Positions 32,890 through 41,427 of a DNA stretch of 64,000 bases are shown here, piece after piece; the stretch's first letter is position 1, and the number at the start of each line of letters is the position of its first letter. The notes below the pieces were generated by a model. The model saw only the letters and a program-made list of their open reading frames with translations. It had not been told where the DNA came from and did not search any database. Location of the stretch: assembly GCA_964649085.1 (NCBI GenBank), contig CAZYPN010000001.1, positions 290,352 through 354,351 on the forward strand. The letters run 5' to 3'. Source of the DNA: JADMJV01 sp964649085 (GTDB lineage Bacteria; Vulcanimicrobiota; Xenobia; Xenobiales; JADMJV01). A program made the position numbers and the translations under genes.

Positions 32890-34257
32890 ATGGCTCATGA
32901 CGATTACGATCTGGTCGTGGTCGGAGCTGGTTCTGGGGGGGTAGGACTGGCCCGGCGGGCTGCTTCCTATGGGGCTCGCGTGGCCATTTGCGAAGAGTCG
33001 GCCTACGGCGGAACCTGTGTCCACCGCGGCTGCGTTCCCAAGAAGCTGCTGGTCTATGCCAGCGCCCTGCGCCACGAACTGGGGCTGCTGCCTGCCTATG
33101 GCTACGAGGCGGTCGAGCCTACCTTTAGCTGGTCGCGCATGCGGGCGGCCCAGAATCGCGAGCTGGAACGTCTCAACGGGGTGTATCAGCGTCTGCTGGA
33201 CGGATCGGGCGTGCAGCGGCTCAGCGGTCGAGCCCGTGTGCTCGACCCGCACACCGTGGAGGTGGCCGGACAGACTCTGCGTGGTCGGTATCTGGCGATA
33301 GCCGTGGGGGCTCGCCCCTTCCGGCCCGGACTGCCAGGTATCGAGCAGGCGGTGGTTTCCGATGACTTGTTCCAACTCGACGAACTTCCCCAGCACATCA
33401 CCCTGATGGGCAGTGGCTACATCGGACTGGAGTTTGCCGGCATCTTTGCCGGCCTGGGCAGCCGCGTCAAGGTGATGTATCGCAGCCGCTTGCCGCTGCC
33501 GGGGTTCGACGAGGACGTGCGTGAGACGCTGGCCGAGCAACTGCAGGCTCGCGGCGTCGAGCTTGTGCCCGGTGCCCACCTGCAGCAACTGGCTGCTGGC
33601 TATGAAGTCGTCACCGACCAGGGAAGCTGGCACACCGACCTGTTCGTCTGCGCCGCCGGGCGGGTGCCCAATACCCAGGACCTGGGTTTGGCGGAAATCG
33701 GGGTAGAGCTCGGTCCTCAGGGCGAGGTGATCGTCGACGCGCTGTGCCAGACCCGGGTGCCCGGCGTCTTTGCGCTGGGCGACTGCTGCGGCGGGGTGCA
33801 ACTCACGCCCTATGCCATCGCCCAGGGACGGGCCCTGGCCGAGCGGCTCTTTCGCGACGATACCTACCGATTTGAGCCCGCCCATATTCCCACGGCCGTC
33901 TTTACTCAACCGGCGGTGGGCACGGTGGGGCTGACCCAAGAACAGGCGCTCGAGACGTTTCCCGACGATGTCGAGGTGTATCGCACCCGCTTTCGGCCGA
34001 TGAAGTACACGCTGCCCGATCTGCCCGAAAAAGTCATGATGAAGTTGGTGGTTCGCCGTAGCGACCAGAAAGTGTTGGGTTGCCATATGGTAGGCAGCGA
34101 TGCGCCCGAGCTGATTCAGGCTCTGGCGATCGCGCTGACCTGCGGGGCGACCAAGGGGGATTTTGATCGGACCCTGGCGGTGCATCCCACCGCAGCCGAA
34201 GAATTCGTGCTGCTGCGGGAACCCGTCGTCCTGACTCCAAAGGAGGCTACTCCGTGA
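32890..34257 (+). CDS. gor: Glutathione-disulfide reductase-like flavoprotein
   Basis: 455 residues from ATG 32890. FAD-binding VVVGAGSGGVGLARRA is followed by the redox disulfide GGTCVHRGCVPKK (C43, C48), which is the glutathione reductase form. The NADPH fold MGSGYIGLEFAGIF is followed by MYRSR, where the arginines favour NADPH. The C-terminal HPTAAEE gives the catalytic His-Glu pair. It reduces glutathione disulfide in the cytoplasm, fitting the CGFS glutaredoxin elsewhere in the window. Its stop overlaps the sucA start, so it is cotranscribed with the 2-oxoglutarate dehydrogenase genes. Confidence 0.9.
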   Translation: MAHDDYDLVVVGAGSGGVGLARRAASYGARVAICEESAYGGTCVHRGCVPKKLLVYASALRHELGLLPAYGYEAVEPTFSWSRMRAAQNRELERLNGVYQRLLDGSGVQRLSGRARVLDPHTVEVAGQTLRGRYLAIAVGARPFRPGLPGIEQAVVSDDLFQLDELPQHITLMGSGYIGLEFAGIFAGLGSRVKVMYRSRLPLPGFDEDVRETLAEQLQARGVELVPGAHLQQLAAGYEVVTDQGSWHTDLFVCAAGRVPNTQDLGLAEIGVELGPQGEVIVDALCQTRVPGVFALGDCCGGVQLTPYAIAQGRALAERLFRDDTYRFEPAHIPTAVFTQPAVGTVGLTQEQALETFPDDVEVYRTRFRPMKYTLPDLPEKVMMKLVVRRSDQKVLGCHMVGSDAPELIQALAIALTCGATKGDFDRTLAVHPTAAEEFVLLREPVVLTPKEATP

Positions 34258-37043
34258 AGTTCCTGCCCAATGTGGACAATCTCGATTTCGTCGAGGAGAT
34301 TCTCAGACAGTATCAACAAGACCCTTCCCAGGTCGATGCCGAATGGCGCCAATATTTCGAGGCCCAGGGGGTCAACGGCGAGCGGCTGGCCCTGGGGCCG
34401 TCGTTTCAAGCTCGGGGTGTCTTCAATCCCGGCTCGGGAGCCACGGTGGGAGATGCCTACAAGCAGGAGCGAGTCGACCAACTGATTCGCGCCTATCGGG
34501 TGCGGGGCCATCGCACGGCCCACCTCGATCCCCTGGGCAGCGAACCGGCTCCCTTCCCGGAACTGCAGTTGTCCCACTATGGCCTGTCCGAATCCGACCT
34601 CGACACTCGCTTCTGGGCTCTGTCGGTGGGCTTCGATCAGCCCGTCGCCCTGCGCCAGATTTTGACGGTTCTCAAGAACACCTACTGCCGGGCCATCGGT
34701 GTGCAGTATATGCACATCGACGACCCCGAGCCCAAGTTCTGGCTGCAGCAGTTCATGGAATCGACCGAGAACACGCGCTCGCTGAGCCACGCCGAGCAGA
34801 TTCGGATTCTCACTCGCTTGACCGACGCCGAGATTTTCGAGGAGTTCATCCACAAGAAGTATGTCGGGGCCAAGCGTTTCGGACTCGAGGGTGCCGAGAG
34901 TCTCATACCGCTGCTCGACCTGATGCTCGAAGACGCGGGCGATTTTGGCATCAACGAAATTGTGATCGGCATGGCCCATCGCGGCCGCCTCAACGTGATG
35001 GCCAACATCATGCAGAAGAGCCCGGGGCTGATCTTTCGCGAGTTCGACGACGCCGACCCCGAGTTGCACTTCGGCCGCGGCGACGTCAAATACCACCTGG
35101 GTCACCACTCCACCTGGACCACCTCCAGCGGCAAGGAAATCGCTCTTTCGCTGGCCTTCAACCCCTCCCACCTGGAGTTCGTCGGCCCGGTGGTGATGGG
35201 CCGAGTGCGGGCTCGCCAGGAGCGCATCGGCAGCGGTGCTCACCAGCAAGTCATGGGAGTGGTGATCCACGGCGACGCGGCCTTTGCCGGCCAGGGCGTG
35301 GTGCAGGAGATGCTCAATATGAGCGAGATTCCGGGCTTCTCGGTGGGTGGCACCCTGCACATCATCGTCAACAACCAGGTGGGCTTCACCACCTCGCCGC
35401 GCCAGGCGCGCTCGGGCGTGTATCCCACCGACGTGGCCAAGATGCTGCAGATTCCCATCATCCATGTCAACGGAGAGCATCCCGAGGCGGTAGCCCAGGC
35501 GATTCGTCTGGCCATGGAGTATCGCAAGCGCTTCCTCAAGGACGTGGTCATCGACATGTGGTGCTACCGTCGCCACGGCCACAATGAAGGCGATGACCCC
35601 ACCTACACCCAGCCCGTGATGTATCGCCAGATCGCCGCTCGTTCTTCGGTGCGCGAGAGCTATATCCAGACGCTGATGAACCTTTCTCAGCGAGGACAGC
35701 TTTTGACACGCCAGGAGGCCGATGACATCGCCCGCCTGCGCCGCGAAGACCTGGAGGCCGAGCTGGCCAAGGCGCGTCAGAAAGACTTCGACTATCGGGC
35801 CCTTTCCTCCACCGGGGTGTGGTCGGGCTACCGGGGTGGGCTCGACAAGGATACCCCGGAGTTCGATACCACCGTCGAGCAGGAGCGTCTGTCTCAGTTG
35901 CTGGTTGGGATAACCCGGGCTCCCGAGGGCTTCCACGTCCATCCCAAGCTCGAGAAGATGGTGCTGGAGGCGCGTCGCCAGATGGCCGCCGGAGAAAGGC
36001 CGTTGGACTGGGGGGCGGCCGAGAATCTGGCCTACGCCTCACTGGTCACCCAGGGGGTTCCGGTGCGGCTGACGGGCCAGGATGTGGGCCGTGGCACCTT
36101 CAGCCACCGCCACGCCGTGTTCCACGACTACGAGAACGGCGAAACCTACATTCCGATGACCCGGCTCAGCCCCGACCAGGCGCGTTTTCAGGTCTGGGAG
36201 AGCCCCCTCACCGAGACGGCCGTGGTGGCCTACGAATACGGGCTTAGCCTGGAGCGCCCCGAGGGGTTGTCGATTTGGGAGGCCCAGTTCGGCGACTTCG
36301 TCAACGTGGCTCAGGTGATCATCGATCAGTTCATCGTTTCCAGCGAAGATAAGTGGGCCCGTCTGAACAGCCTGGTGATGCTGCTGCCTCACGGATTTGA
36401 GGGTCAGGGACCCGAGCACAGCTCGGCTCGCCTGGAGCGCTTTCTGGGGCTGGCCGCCGAGGACAACATCCAGGTGGTCTACCCCTCGACCCCCGCCCAG
36501 ATCTTCCATCTGTTGCGCCGTCAGGTGCTGCGCCCCTTACGCAAACCGCTGATTGTGATGTCGCCCAAGAGCCTGCTGCGCCACCCCGAGTGTACTTCGG
36601 GTCTGGAGGAACTGGCCCGCGGCAGCTTCCAGCGGGTGATTCCCGACAGCGGAGCGGGCAGCTCGCGCAAGGTCACCCGGGCGCTGCTCTGCACCGGCAA
36701 GCTCTACTACGAGCTGGACGCCTATCGCAAGCTGCACAAGCGCGAGGATGTGGCCATTCTCCGGGTGGAGCAGCTCTATCCCTTCCCCGACAAGGCCCTC
36801 AAGGCGGCGCTAGCCGGTTTTCCCAAAACCACCCCGGCCATCTGGGTGCAGGAAGAGCCGGCCAATATGGGGGCGCTGCCTTTCCTGCGCTGTCACTTTG
36901 AAGAGAAGCTCTACGACCGCTATCCGTTTTTGTTTACCTCGCGACCCGAGTCGGCCAGCCCGGCCACGGGCTCGTCGGCCAGTCACAAAATCGAACAAGC
37001 ATCCCTGATCGAGCAGGCCTTCAAAATGGCCGTTCCAAGTTGA
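34254..37043 (+). CDS. sucA: 2-oxoglutarate dehydrogenase E1 component
   Basis: 929 residues from GTG 34254 with ribosome site AAGGAGG. The N-terminal FVEEILRQYQQDPSQVDAEW segment is the E2-binding arm. FGLEGAESLIPLLD, IGMAHRGRLNVM, LAFNPSHLEFVGPVVMG, GVVIHGDAAFAGQGVVQEM and the thiamine-binding VVIDMWCYRRHGHNEGDDP follow. RLTGQDVGRGTFSHRHAVFH is also diagnostic. It decarboxylates 2-oxoglutarate and transfers the succinyl group to lipoyl-E2 in the TCA cycle. Length matches the family. Confidence 0.97.
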   Translation: MKFLPNVDNLDFVEEILRQYQQDPSQVDAEWRQYFEAQGVNGERLALGPSFQARGVFNPGSGATVGDAYKQERVDQLIRAYRVRGHRTAHLDPLGSEPAPFPELQLSHYGLSESDLDTRFWALSVGFDQPVALRQILTVLKNTYCRAIGVQYMHIDDPEPKFWLQQFMESTENTRSLSHAEQIRILTRLTDAEIFEEFIHKKYVGAKRFGLEGAESLIPLLDLMLEDAGDFGINEIVIGMAHRGRLNVMANIMQKSPGLIFREFDDADPELHFGRGDVKYHLGHHSTWTTSSGKEIALSLAFNPSHLEFVGPVVMGRVRARQERIGSGAHQQVMGVVIHGDAAFAGQGVVQEMLNMSEIPGFSVGGTLHIIVNNQVGFTTSPRQARSGVYPTDVAKMLQIPIIHVNGEHPEAVAQAIRLAMEYRKRFLKDVVIDMWCYRRHGHNEGDDPTYTQPVMYRQIAARSSVRESYIQTLMNLSQRGQLLTRQEADDIARLRREDLEAELAKARQKDFDYRALSSTGVWSGYRGGLDKDTPEFDTTVEQERLSQLLVGITRAPEGFHVHPKLEKMVLEARRQMAAGERPLDWGAAENLAYASLVTQGVPVRLTGQDVGRGTFSHRHAVFHDYENGETYIPMTRLSPDQARFQVWESPLTETAVVAYEYGLSLERPEGLSIWEAQFGDFVNVAQVIIDQFIVSSEDKWARLNSLVMLLPHGFEGQGPEHSSARLERFLGLAAEDNIQVVYPSTPAQIFHLLRRQVLRPLRKPLIVMSPKSLLRHPECTSGLEELARGSFQRVIPDSGAGSSRKVTRALLCTGKLYYELDAYRKLHKREDVAILRVEQLYPFPDKALKAALAGFPKTTPAIWVQEEPANMGALPFLRCHFEEKLYDRYPFLFTSRPESASPATGSSASHKIEQASLIEQAFKMAVPS

Positions 37044-37056
37044 GCAAGGAGTCACG

Positions 37057-38244
37057 ATGTCTGTAGAAATCAAAATCCCCTCGGTAGGTGAGTCTATTTC
37101 CACGGTGGTGGTGGGCGATTGGCTGGTCAAGCCCGGTCAAAGCGTCGCCCGTGAAACCGTGCTGGTGGTGCTCGAGACGGACAAGATCAACGTCGAGGTC
37201 GTAGCCCCTGAAGATGGCAGCCTGACCAAAGTGCTGCGTCAGAGCGGCGAGACGGTGGGCATCGGCGAGGTGCTGGCCGAGTTTCAGCCCGGGGCGGCCC
37301 CGGCCGCCGCCCCAGCCGCTGCTGCTGCTGCTGCTGCGCCCGTAGCTCCGGCGGTTGTGGAAAAGCGCGAGCCCACGCCGGCCGCTCGCCGGGCGCTGGC
37401 CGAAGCCGGACTCAGCGCCGAACAGGTCAAGGGCAGCGGCAAAGCCGGTCAGGTTCTGAAAGAGGACGTGCTGGCCCACAAGGCGCCGTCGCCGCCCCCG
37501 GCTCCATCCCCCGCCCCGGCCCCAGCTCCGGTGGCCCCGAGTGGAGCGCTGGAAGAGGTGGTGCCCATGTCGCCGCTGCGCAAGACCATTGCCCGTCGAT
37601 TGGTCGAGTCGCAATCGCAGGCGGCTTTGCTCACGACCTTCAACGAGGTCGACATGAGCGCCGCTCAGGAGCTGCGCAAGCACTACCAGGACGCCTTTGT
37701 GGCCCGCCATGGCTGCAAGTTGGGCTTTATGTCGTTTTTCATCAAGGCCACCATCGAGGCCCTCAAAGCCTTCCCGGCCATCAATGCCGAGATTCGCGAT
37801 ACCAACGTCGTTTACAAGAACTACTACGACATCGGCGTGGCCGTGGGCGGCGGCAAGGGTCTGGTGGTGCCGGTGTTGCGCGCGGCCGACCGCATGAGCT
37901 TTGCCGACATCGAAAAGAGCATCAAGGACTTTGGCCAGCGGGCCCAGGCCGGCAAGATCAAGCTGGAAGAGCTGCAGGGCGGCACCTTCACCATCAGCAA
38001 TGGCGGCGTCTACGGCTCGTTGCTCTCTACGCCGATCGTCAATCCGCCCCAGAGCGGGGTGCTGGGTCTGCATAAAATCGAGGACCGCCCCATCGCTCAT
38101 CAGGGCCAGGTGGTGATTCGACCGATGATGTATCTGGCTCTGACCTACGACCATCGCCTGGTCGATGGTCGCGAAGCCGTGGGCTTCCTGGTGCGCATTA
38201 AGGAGTGCATCGAGAACCCCAGCCGTATTCTTCTGGAGGTTTAG
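37057..38244 (+). CDS. sucB: 2-oxoglutarate dehydrogenase E2 (dihydrolipoamide succinyltransferase)
   Basis: 395 residues. The lipoyl domain holds the lipoylated lysine in ETDKINVEV. An Ala/Pro hinge is followed by the E3-binding domain (TPAARRALAEAGLSAEQVKG), a second Pro/Ala linker and the catalytic domain ending YDHRLVDGREAVGFL with the active-site His and Asp. ATTFNEVDMS-type residues (LLTTFNEVDMSAAQELRKHY) agree with succinyl rather than acetyl transferase. It forms the core of the complex. The ribosome site AAGGAG is 6 nt upstream of the ATG. Confidence 0.96.
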   Translation: MSVEIKIPSVGESISTVVVGDWLVKPGQSVARETVLVVLETDKINVEVVAPEDGSLTKVLRQSGETVGIGEVLAEFQPGAAPAAAPAAAAAAAAPVAPAVVEKREPTPAARRALAEAGLSAEQVKGSGKAGQVLKEDVLAHKAPSPPPAPSPAPAPAPVAPSGALEEVVPMSPLRKTIARRLVESQSQAALLTTFNEVDMSAAQELRKHYQDAFVARHGCKLGFMSFFIKATIEALKAFPAINAEIRDTNVVYKNYYDIGVAVGGGKGLVVPVLRAADRMSFADIEKSIKDFGQRAQAGKIKLEELQGGTFTISNGGVYGSLLSTPIVNPPQSGVLGLHKIEDRPIAHQGQVVIRPMMYLALTYDHRLVDGREAVGFLVRIKECIENPSRILLEV

Positions 38245-38247
38245 GTC

Positions 38248-39609
38248 ATGTACGATCTGGTGGTTATTGGAGCCGGTCCCGGTGGCTATGTGGCCGCCAT
38301 TCGCGCTGCCCAGCTGGGCATGAAGGTGGCCTGCGTCGAGAAAGAGCCCGCCCTGGGCGGCACCTGCCTGCGAGTGGGGTGCATTCCCAGCAAAGCTCTG
38401 CTCGAGTCCAGTGAGCTCTATCATCAGGCCCTGCACGGGCTGAACCGTCACGGCATCAAGGTGTCCGGGGTTGAGCTGGACCTGGGCTCCATGATGCGCC
38501 GCAAGGACACAGTGGTGAAAACCCTGACCAAGGGCATCGAGGGGCTGTTCAAAAAGAATAAGGTCGAGCGCGTTCAGGGCACCGGCAGCATTGTGGCCCC
38601 GGGCAAGGTACAGGTGGGCGAGCAGTTGCTGGAGTGCCGCAACATCCTGATCGCCACCGGCAGCGTGCCGATTTCCATTCCCGGCGTCGAACTGGATTTT
38701 GACCGGGTGGCCACCAGTACCGAAGCCCTCAGTTATCCCTCGGTCCCCCAACACCTGATCGTCATCGGAGCCGGGGTCATCGGTCTGGAACTGGGGTCGG
38801 TGTGGGCCCGCCTGGGTGCCCGGGTCAGCGTGGTGGAATATTTCGACCGCATTTTGCCCGGCCTTGACCTGGAAATGGCCCGTCAGGCCCAGAAGATCCT
38901 TGAAAAGCAGGGTTTGGAGTTCCACCTGGGCCAGAAGGTGATCGGAGTGACTCCGGGCGAGGAGTGCCTGTTGCGCTGTGAGAGCGGCCTGGAACTTCGA
39001 GGCGACCGGGTGCTGGTGGCGGTGGGACGTCGCCCCTACCTCGATGGCCTCAATCTGGAGCAGGTCGGGGTGCGCACCGACCGGGGGCGGGTGGTCATCG
39101 ACGCCCACTTTCAAAGCTCGGTGCCGGGCATCTACGCTATCGGCGACTGTGTGCCCGGGCCCATGCTGGCCCACAAAGCCGAAGACGAGGGGGTGGCGGT
39201 GGCCGAGTATCTGGCCACCGGTCACGCCCATATCAACTACGAGGCCATTCCCGCCATTGTCTACACCCATCCCGAGATCGCCTCGGTGGGCCTGACCGAA
39301 GAACAGGTCAAGGAGCGCGGCATCGACTATCGCAAGGGCACCTTCCCCTTCATGGCCAACGGGCGGGCCAAGGCCCAGAACGAGACCGACGGGCTGGTGA
39401 AAATCCTGGCCCGGGCCGACAACGATCGGGTGTTGGGAGTGCACATCCTGGGCCCCAGCGCGGGCGACCTGATCGCCGAATGTGTGGTGGCCATGGAGTT
39501 CTCGGCCAGCAGCGAAGACATCGCCCGCGTCTGCCACGCCCATCCGACCCTGTCGGAGGTGGTGAAAGAGGCGGCGCTGGCGGTGGACGGTCGGGCCATT
39601 CACATTTAG
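38248..39609 (+). CDS. lpd: Dihydrolipoyl dehydrogenase (E3)
   Basis: 453 residues. FAD site VVIGAGPGGYVAAIRAAQLG, redox disulfide GGTCLRVGCIPSKALL, NAD fold VIGAGVIGLELGSVWARLG, YAIGDCVPGPMLAHKAEDEG and the C-terminal CHAHPTLSE give a complete lipoamide dehydrogenase. It reoxidises the lipoyl arms of SucB and makes NADH. It is 3 bp downstream of sucB and ends the operon gor-sucA-sucB-lpd. Two homologous flavoproteins therefore sit at the two ends of the operon. Confidence 0.96.
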   Translation: MYDLVVIGAGPGGYVAAIRAAQLGMKVACVEKEPALGGTCLRVGCIPSKALLESSELYHQALHGLNRHGIKVSGVELDLGSMMRRKDTVVKTLTKGIEGLFKKNKVERVQGTGSIVAPGKVQVGEQLLECRNILIATGSVPISIPGVELDFDRVATSTEALSYPSVPQHLIVIGAGVIGLELGSVWARLGARVSVVEYFDRILPGLDLEMARQAQKILEKQGLEFHLGQKVIGVTPGEECLLRCESGLELRGDRVLVAVGRRPYLDGLNLEQVGVRTDRGRVVIDAHFQSSVPGIYAIGDCVPGPMLAHKAEDEGVAVAEYLATGHAHINYEAIPAIVYTHPEIASVGLTEEQVKERGIDYRKGTFPFMANGRAKAQNETDGLVKILARADNDRVLGVHILGPSAGDLIAECVVAMEFSASSEDIARVCHAHPTLSEVVKEAALAVDGRAIHI

Positions 39610-39831
39610 GGGCTACCAGAGGGACCGCACCTCCAGGTCCCGCCGGGTCTTGAAATCGGCCGCCTCGAGTGCCGCTGTGTCGGGGGGCGAGGTCGCGAGA
39701 ACCAACTCGGCTTCAGGGTGTAACGCGCTGCGGGGGCTAAACTTCCGCTCATTAAGCTTGCATGAAAAAGTCCGGGGCCGAAGCATGATTTTCGCAGCAG
39801 GGTACGAAGCGTTGTCCACGGAGGTATCGCT

Positions 39832-40925
39832 GTGGGACGCAAACCAGAATTCGTCTTAACGGAGGAATCGATTGAGGAACTCCGGGTCTGCTACGAGGCA
39901 GCCCTGAAGGCCAACGACTTGGCCGTTTATCGGCGAGCCAGAGCACTGCTTCTGGTGGGTCGCGACGGTTACACTCGCTTGGAGGCGGCCAAGACGGTCG
40001 GAGTGGAAGAGAGCGTGCTCTATCGCTGGCAACAGCGTTTCAAGCGGCAAGGCGTCGCAGGCCTGGCTACCCGAAAGGCACCCGGTAAGCAGTGCCGCCT
40101 CAACGTCGAGCAATTTGCTCAATTGGAATCCATAATCAGGCTTGGTCCGGAAGCACATGGCTTGGACACAGGCTGCTGGACAGCTCCCATCGTGAGTAAG
40201 TTGATCAAGAAGGTATTCAACGAAGACTACTCAGCCCCACAAGTGCGTCGACTTCTCAGGAAGATGGCGTTCTCTTATCAGGTCCCAAAGCGACGCTTGG
40301 CGTTGGCCGATCCAGAGAAGCAGAGGGATTGGTCTGAAGAGCGCTTACCAGCCCTGCTGCAGAAGGCCGCGGATGAGGACGCGGAAATTTTTTTCAGGAT
40401 GAGTCGATTTTCCAACAGTCAGGAACCGTCACACGGACCTGGGCAAGGGTGGGTCAGGGCCGAGAAGTCCTCAGCGCCCCCGTCCGCAAGTCGGTAAAGG
40501 TTTTCGGAGCTTTGAGTCTGGCACACAATCCACGCTTCCACTTCGCGTTCGCAGAGCGGTTCAATTCCCACACTTTCCTTCGGTTCCTCAAAGGCATGGT
40601 GAGGCGAGCGTCCAGAAAAATTCTAGTAGTTCTGGACAACGTGGGCTACCACCACGCGAGAATCGTTCGAGAATGGGTAGAGGCCCACGCCGACAAGATC
40701 GAGCTGCACTTCTTACCCGCCTACTCACCCCAGTTCAACCCAATCGAGATCCTGTGGCGGCAAACCAAGCGCGTCGCCACTCACAATCGCTATTTCCCCA
40801 CGTTGTCGGCCCTTCACCTCCGGCTATTCCGTCGCTTCAACCGCTATCAGGGCAACCCCGCATCGCTTCGGGGACTGATAAGAACCCTGCTTGAACGCTT
40901 GCCTGTTTCATGCACAAATCAGTGA
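39832..40925 (+). CDS. IS630 transposase, made by -1 frameshift of two frames
   Basis: Frame 1 (39832-40497) carries a helix-turn-helix DNA-binding region (YTRLEAAKTVGVEESVLYRW, then RQGVAGLATR) and ends soon after the first catalytic aspartate region. Frame 2 (to 40925) continues with QDESIFQQSG, VLDNVGYHHARIV and LHFLPAYSPQFNPIEILWRQ. Joined at the T7 run, they give the DDE triad of IS630 transposases (first D in the FQDES motif formed across the shift, second in LDN, E in NPIE). It cuts and pastes the element into TA. The joined protein of about 364 aa is a normal length, so the element may be active. Confidence 0.88.
40389..40395 (+). other. Slippery heptamer for -1 frameshifting
   Basis: In the frame of the first transposase segment the bases read T TTT TTC, the U_UUU_UUC type of -1 slippery site. 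A shift here gives CAG GAT GAG, restoring the conserved DES motif. A sequencing or natural indel in the seven-T run is the alternative. Confidence 0.6.
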
Positions 40926-40990
40926 GCGGAAGTTTAGTTTCAAACAGCTGTTCCCGGGGCGACGCAGGAGCCCTGGAATGGATGTTTTGA

Positions 40991-41030
40991 ACCAACATCT
41001 ACCCGGGGAGCGGAGCGAGCCGGGTTAGGG
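40991..41030 (-). repeat. 40-nt dispersed hairpin repeat, copy 2
   Basis: Same sequence as 9087-9126 with one base change. It starts one base past the stop codon of the minus-strand GFA gene, as copy 1 does past grxD. Relative to the gene it follows, the orientation is reversed, which fits a nearly palindromic element used at gene ends. Confidence 0.75.
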
Positions 41031-41031
41031 G

Positions 41032-41427
41032 CTAGTTCCAGCATTCCATTTCGGGTGGCTGGCGGGTCCAGGGGTGGCGCCGGTCTTCATAGACTGACAG
41101 GCTGGGTGCCCCGAACTGAGGATCTGCGAAGCTGCCTACGCCTACAATTGTATATCCGGGGAGCTTGTCTACCCTCCAGAACAGGTTGCTACCACAGTTG
41201 GAGCAAAAATAGCTTGTCACCAGCCCTCCGGTGTCTCCCTTGCGGGTATAGTGACATAAGGTGTCAGTAGTCACGGCCTCAACCTGTTCGTCAGCGAAGC
41301 GTGCCTGCACGCCGAAAACGCTTCCTGTGCGTTTTTGGCAGTCGAGGCAATGGCACATGGAGATTCTTACCGGCTCTCCCTGGCACTCGATTTGAAGTCG
41401 GCTGCAGAGACAAGTTGCCCGCCTCAC
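41032..41427 (-). CDS. GFA/CENP-V domain protein (zinc binding)
   Basis: 131 residues from a GTG start that overlaps the upstream stop (GTGA). The zinc-binding cysteines occur as CLCSRLQIEC, CHCLDCQKRTGS and YFCSNCGSNLFWRVD, the layout of the GFA family. Founders of the family were described as S-(hydroxymethyl)glutathione synthases. For most members no reaction is known. Small, cytoplasmic, translationally coupled to the C39-like gene. Confidence 0.88.
   Translation of the reverse strand: MRRATCLCSRLQIECQGEPVRISMCHCLDCQKRTGSVFGVQARFADEQVEAVTTDTLCHYTRKGDTGGLVTSYFCSNCGSNLFWRVDKLPGYTIVGVGSFADPQFGAPSLSVYEDRRHPWTRQPPEMECWN

Larger units (their letters stand above)
39740..40934 (+). mobile_element. 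IS630-family insertion sequence, 1195 bp
   Basis: Ends are inverted repeats: 12 bp perfect (AACTTCCGCTCA) followed by an imperfect stretch that regains identity at GCATGAAA, about 28 bp in all. The element is flanked by TA at 39738-39739 and 40935-40936, the target duplication expected of IS630/Tc1-mariner elements. It contains one transposase split over two frames. Inserted between lpd and the GFA gene. Confidence 0.92.
39613..40998 (-). pseudogene. Short reading frame interrupted by the IS630 insertion
   Basis: On the minus strand, a frame from ATG 40998 continues to the right IS boundary. With the IS and one TA copy removed, it continues without a stop to TAG at 39613, giving about 62 residues (the part left of the IS reads LHPEAELVLATSPPDTAALE then ADFKTRRDLEVRSLW). 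The ATG lies in the dispersed repeat at 40991-41030, so the original start may be elsewhere. No family is recognised. The joined frame is open, but whether it was ever a gene is uncertain. Confidence 0.3.

Noticed and set aside
34116..35942. A 608-codon minus-strand frame across sucA
   Set aside because: Antisense shadow of sucA with no recognisable domain and no ribosome site.
37021..39603. An 860-codon open frame on the minus strand across sucB and lpd
   Set aside because: Both genes on the plus strand are unmistakable enzymes; the antisense frame (His/Gly/Gln-rich) is a by-product of high GC codon use.
40389..40395. Treating the IS630 transposase as a dead pseudogene
   Set aside because: The break is at a canonical slippery sequence that restores the catalytic motif; frameshifted expression is known in this family. 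A true indel remains possible.
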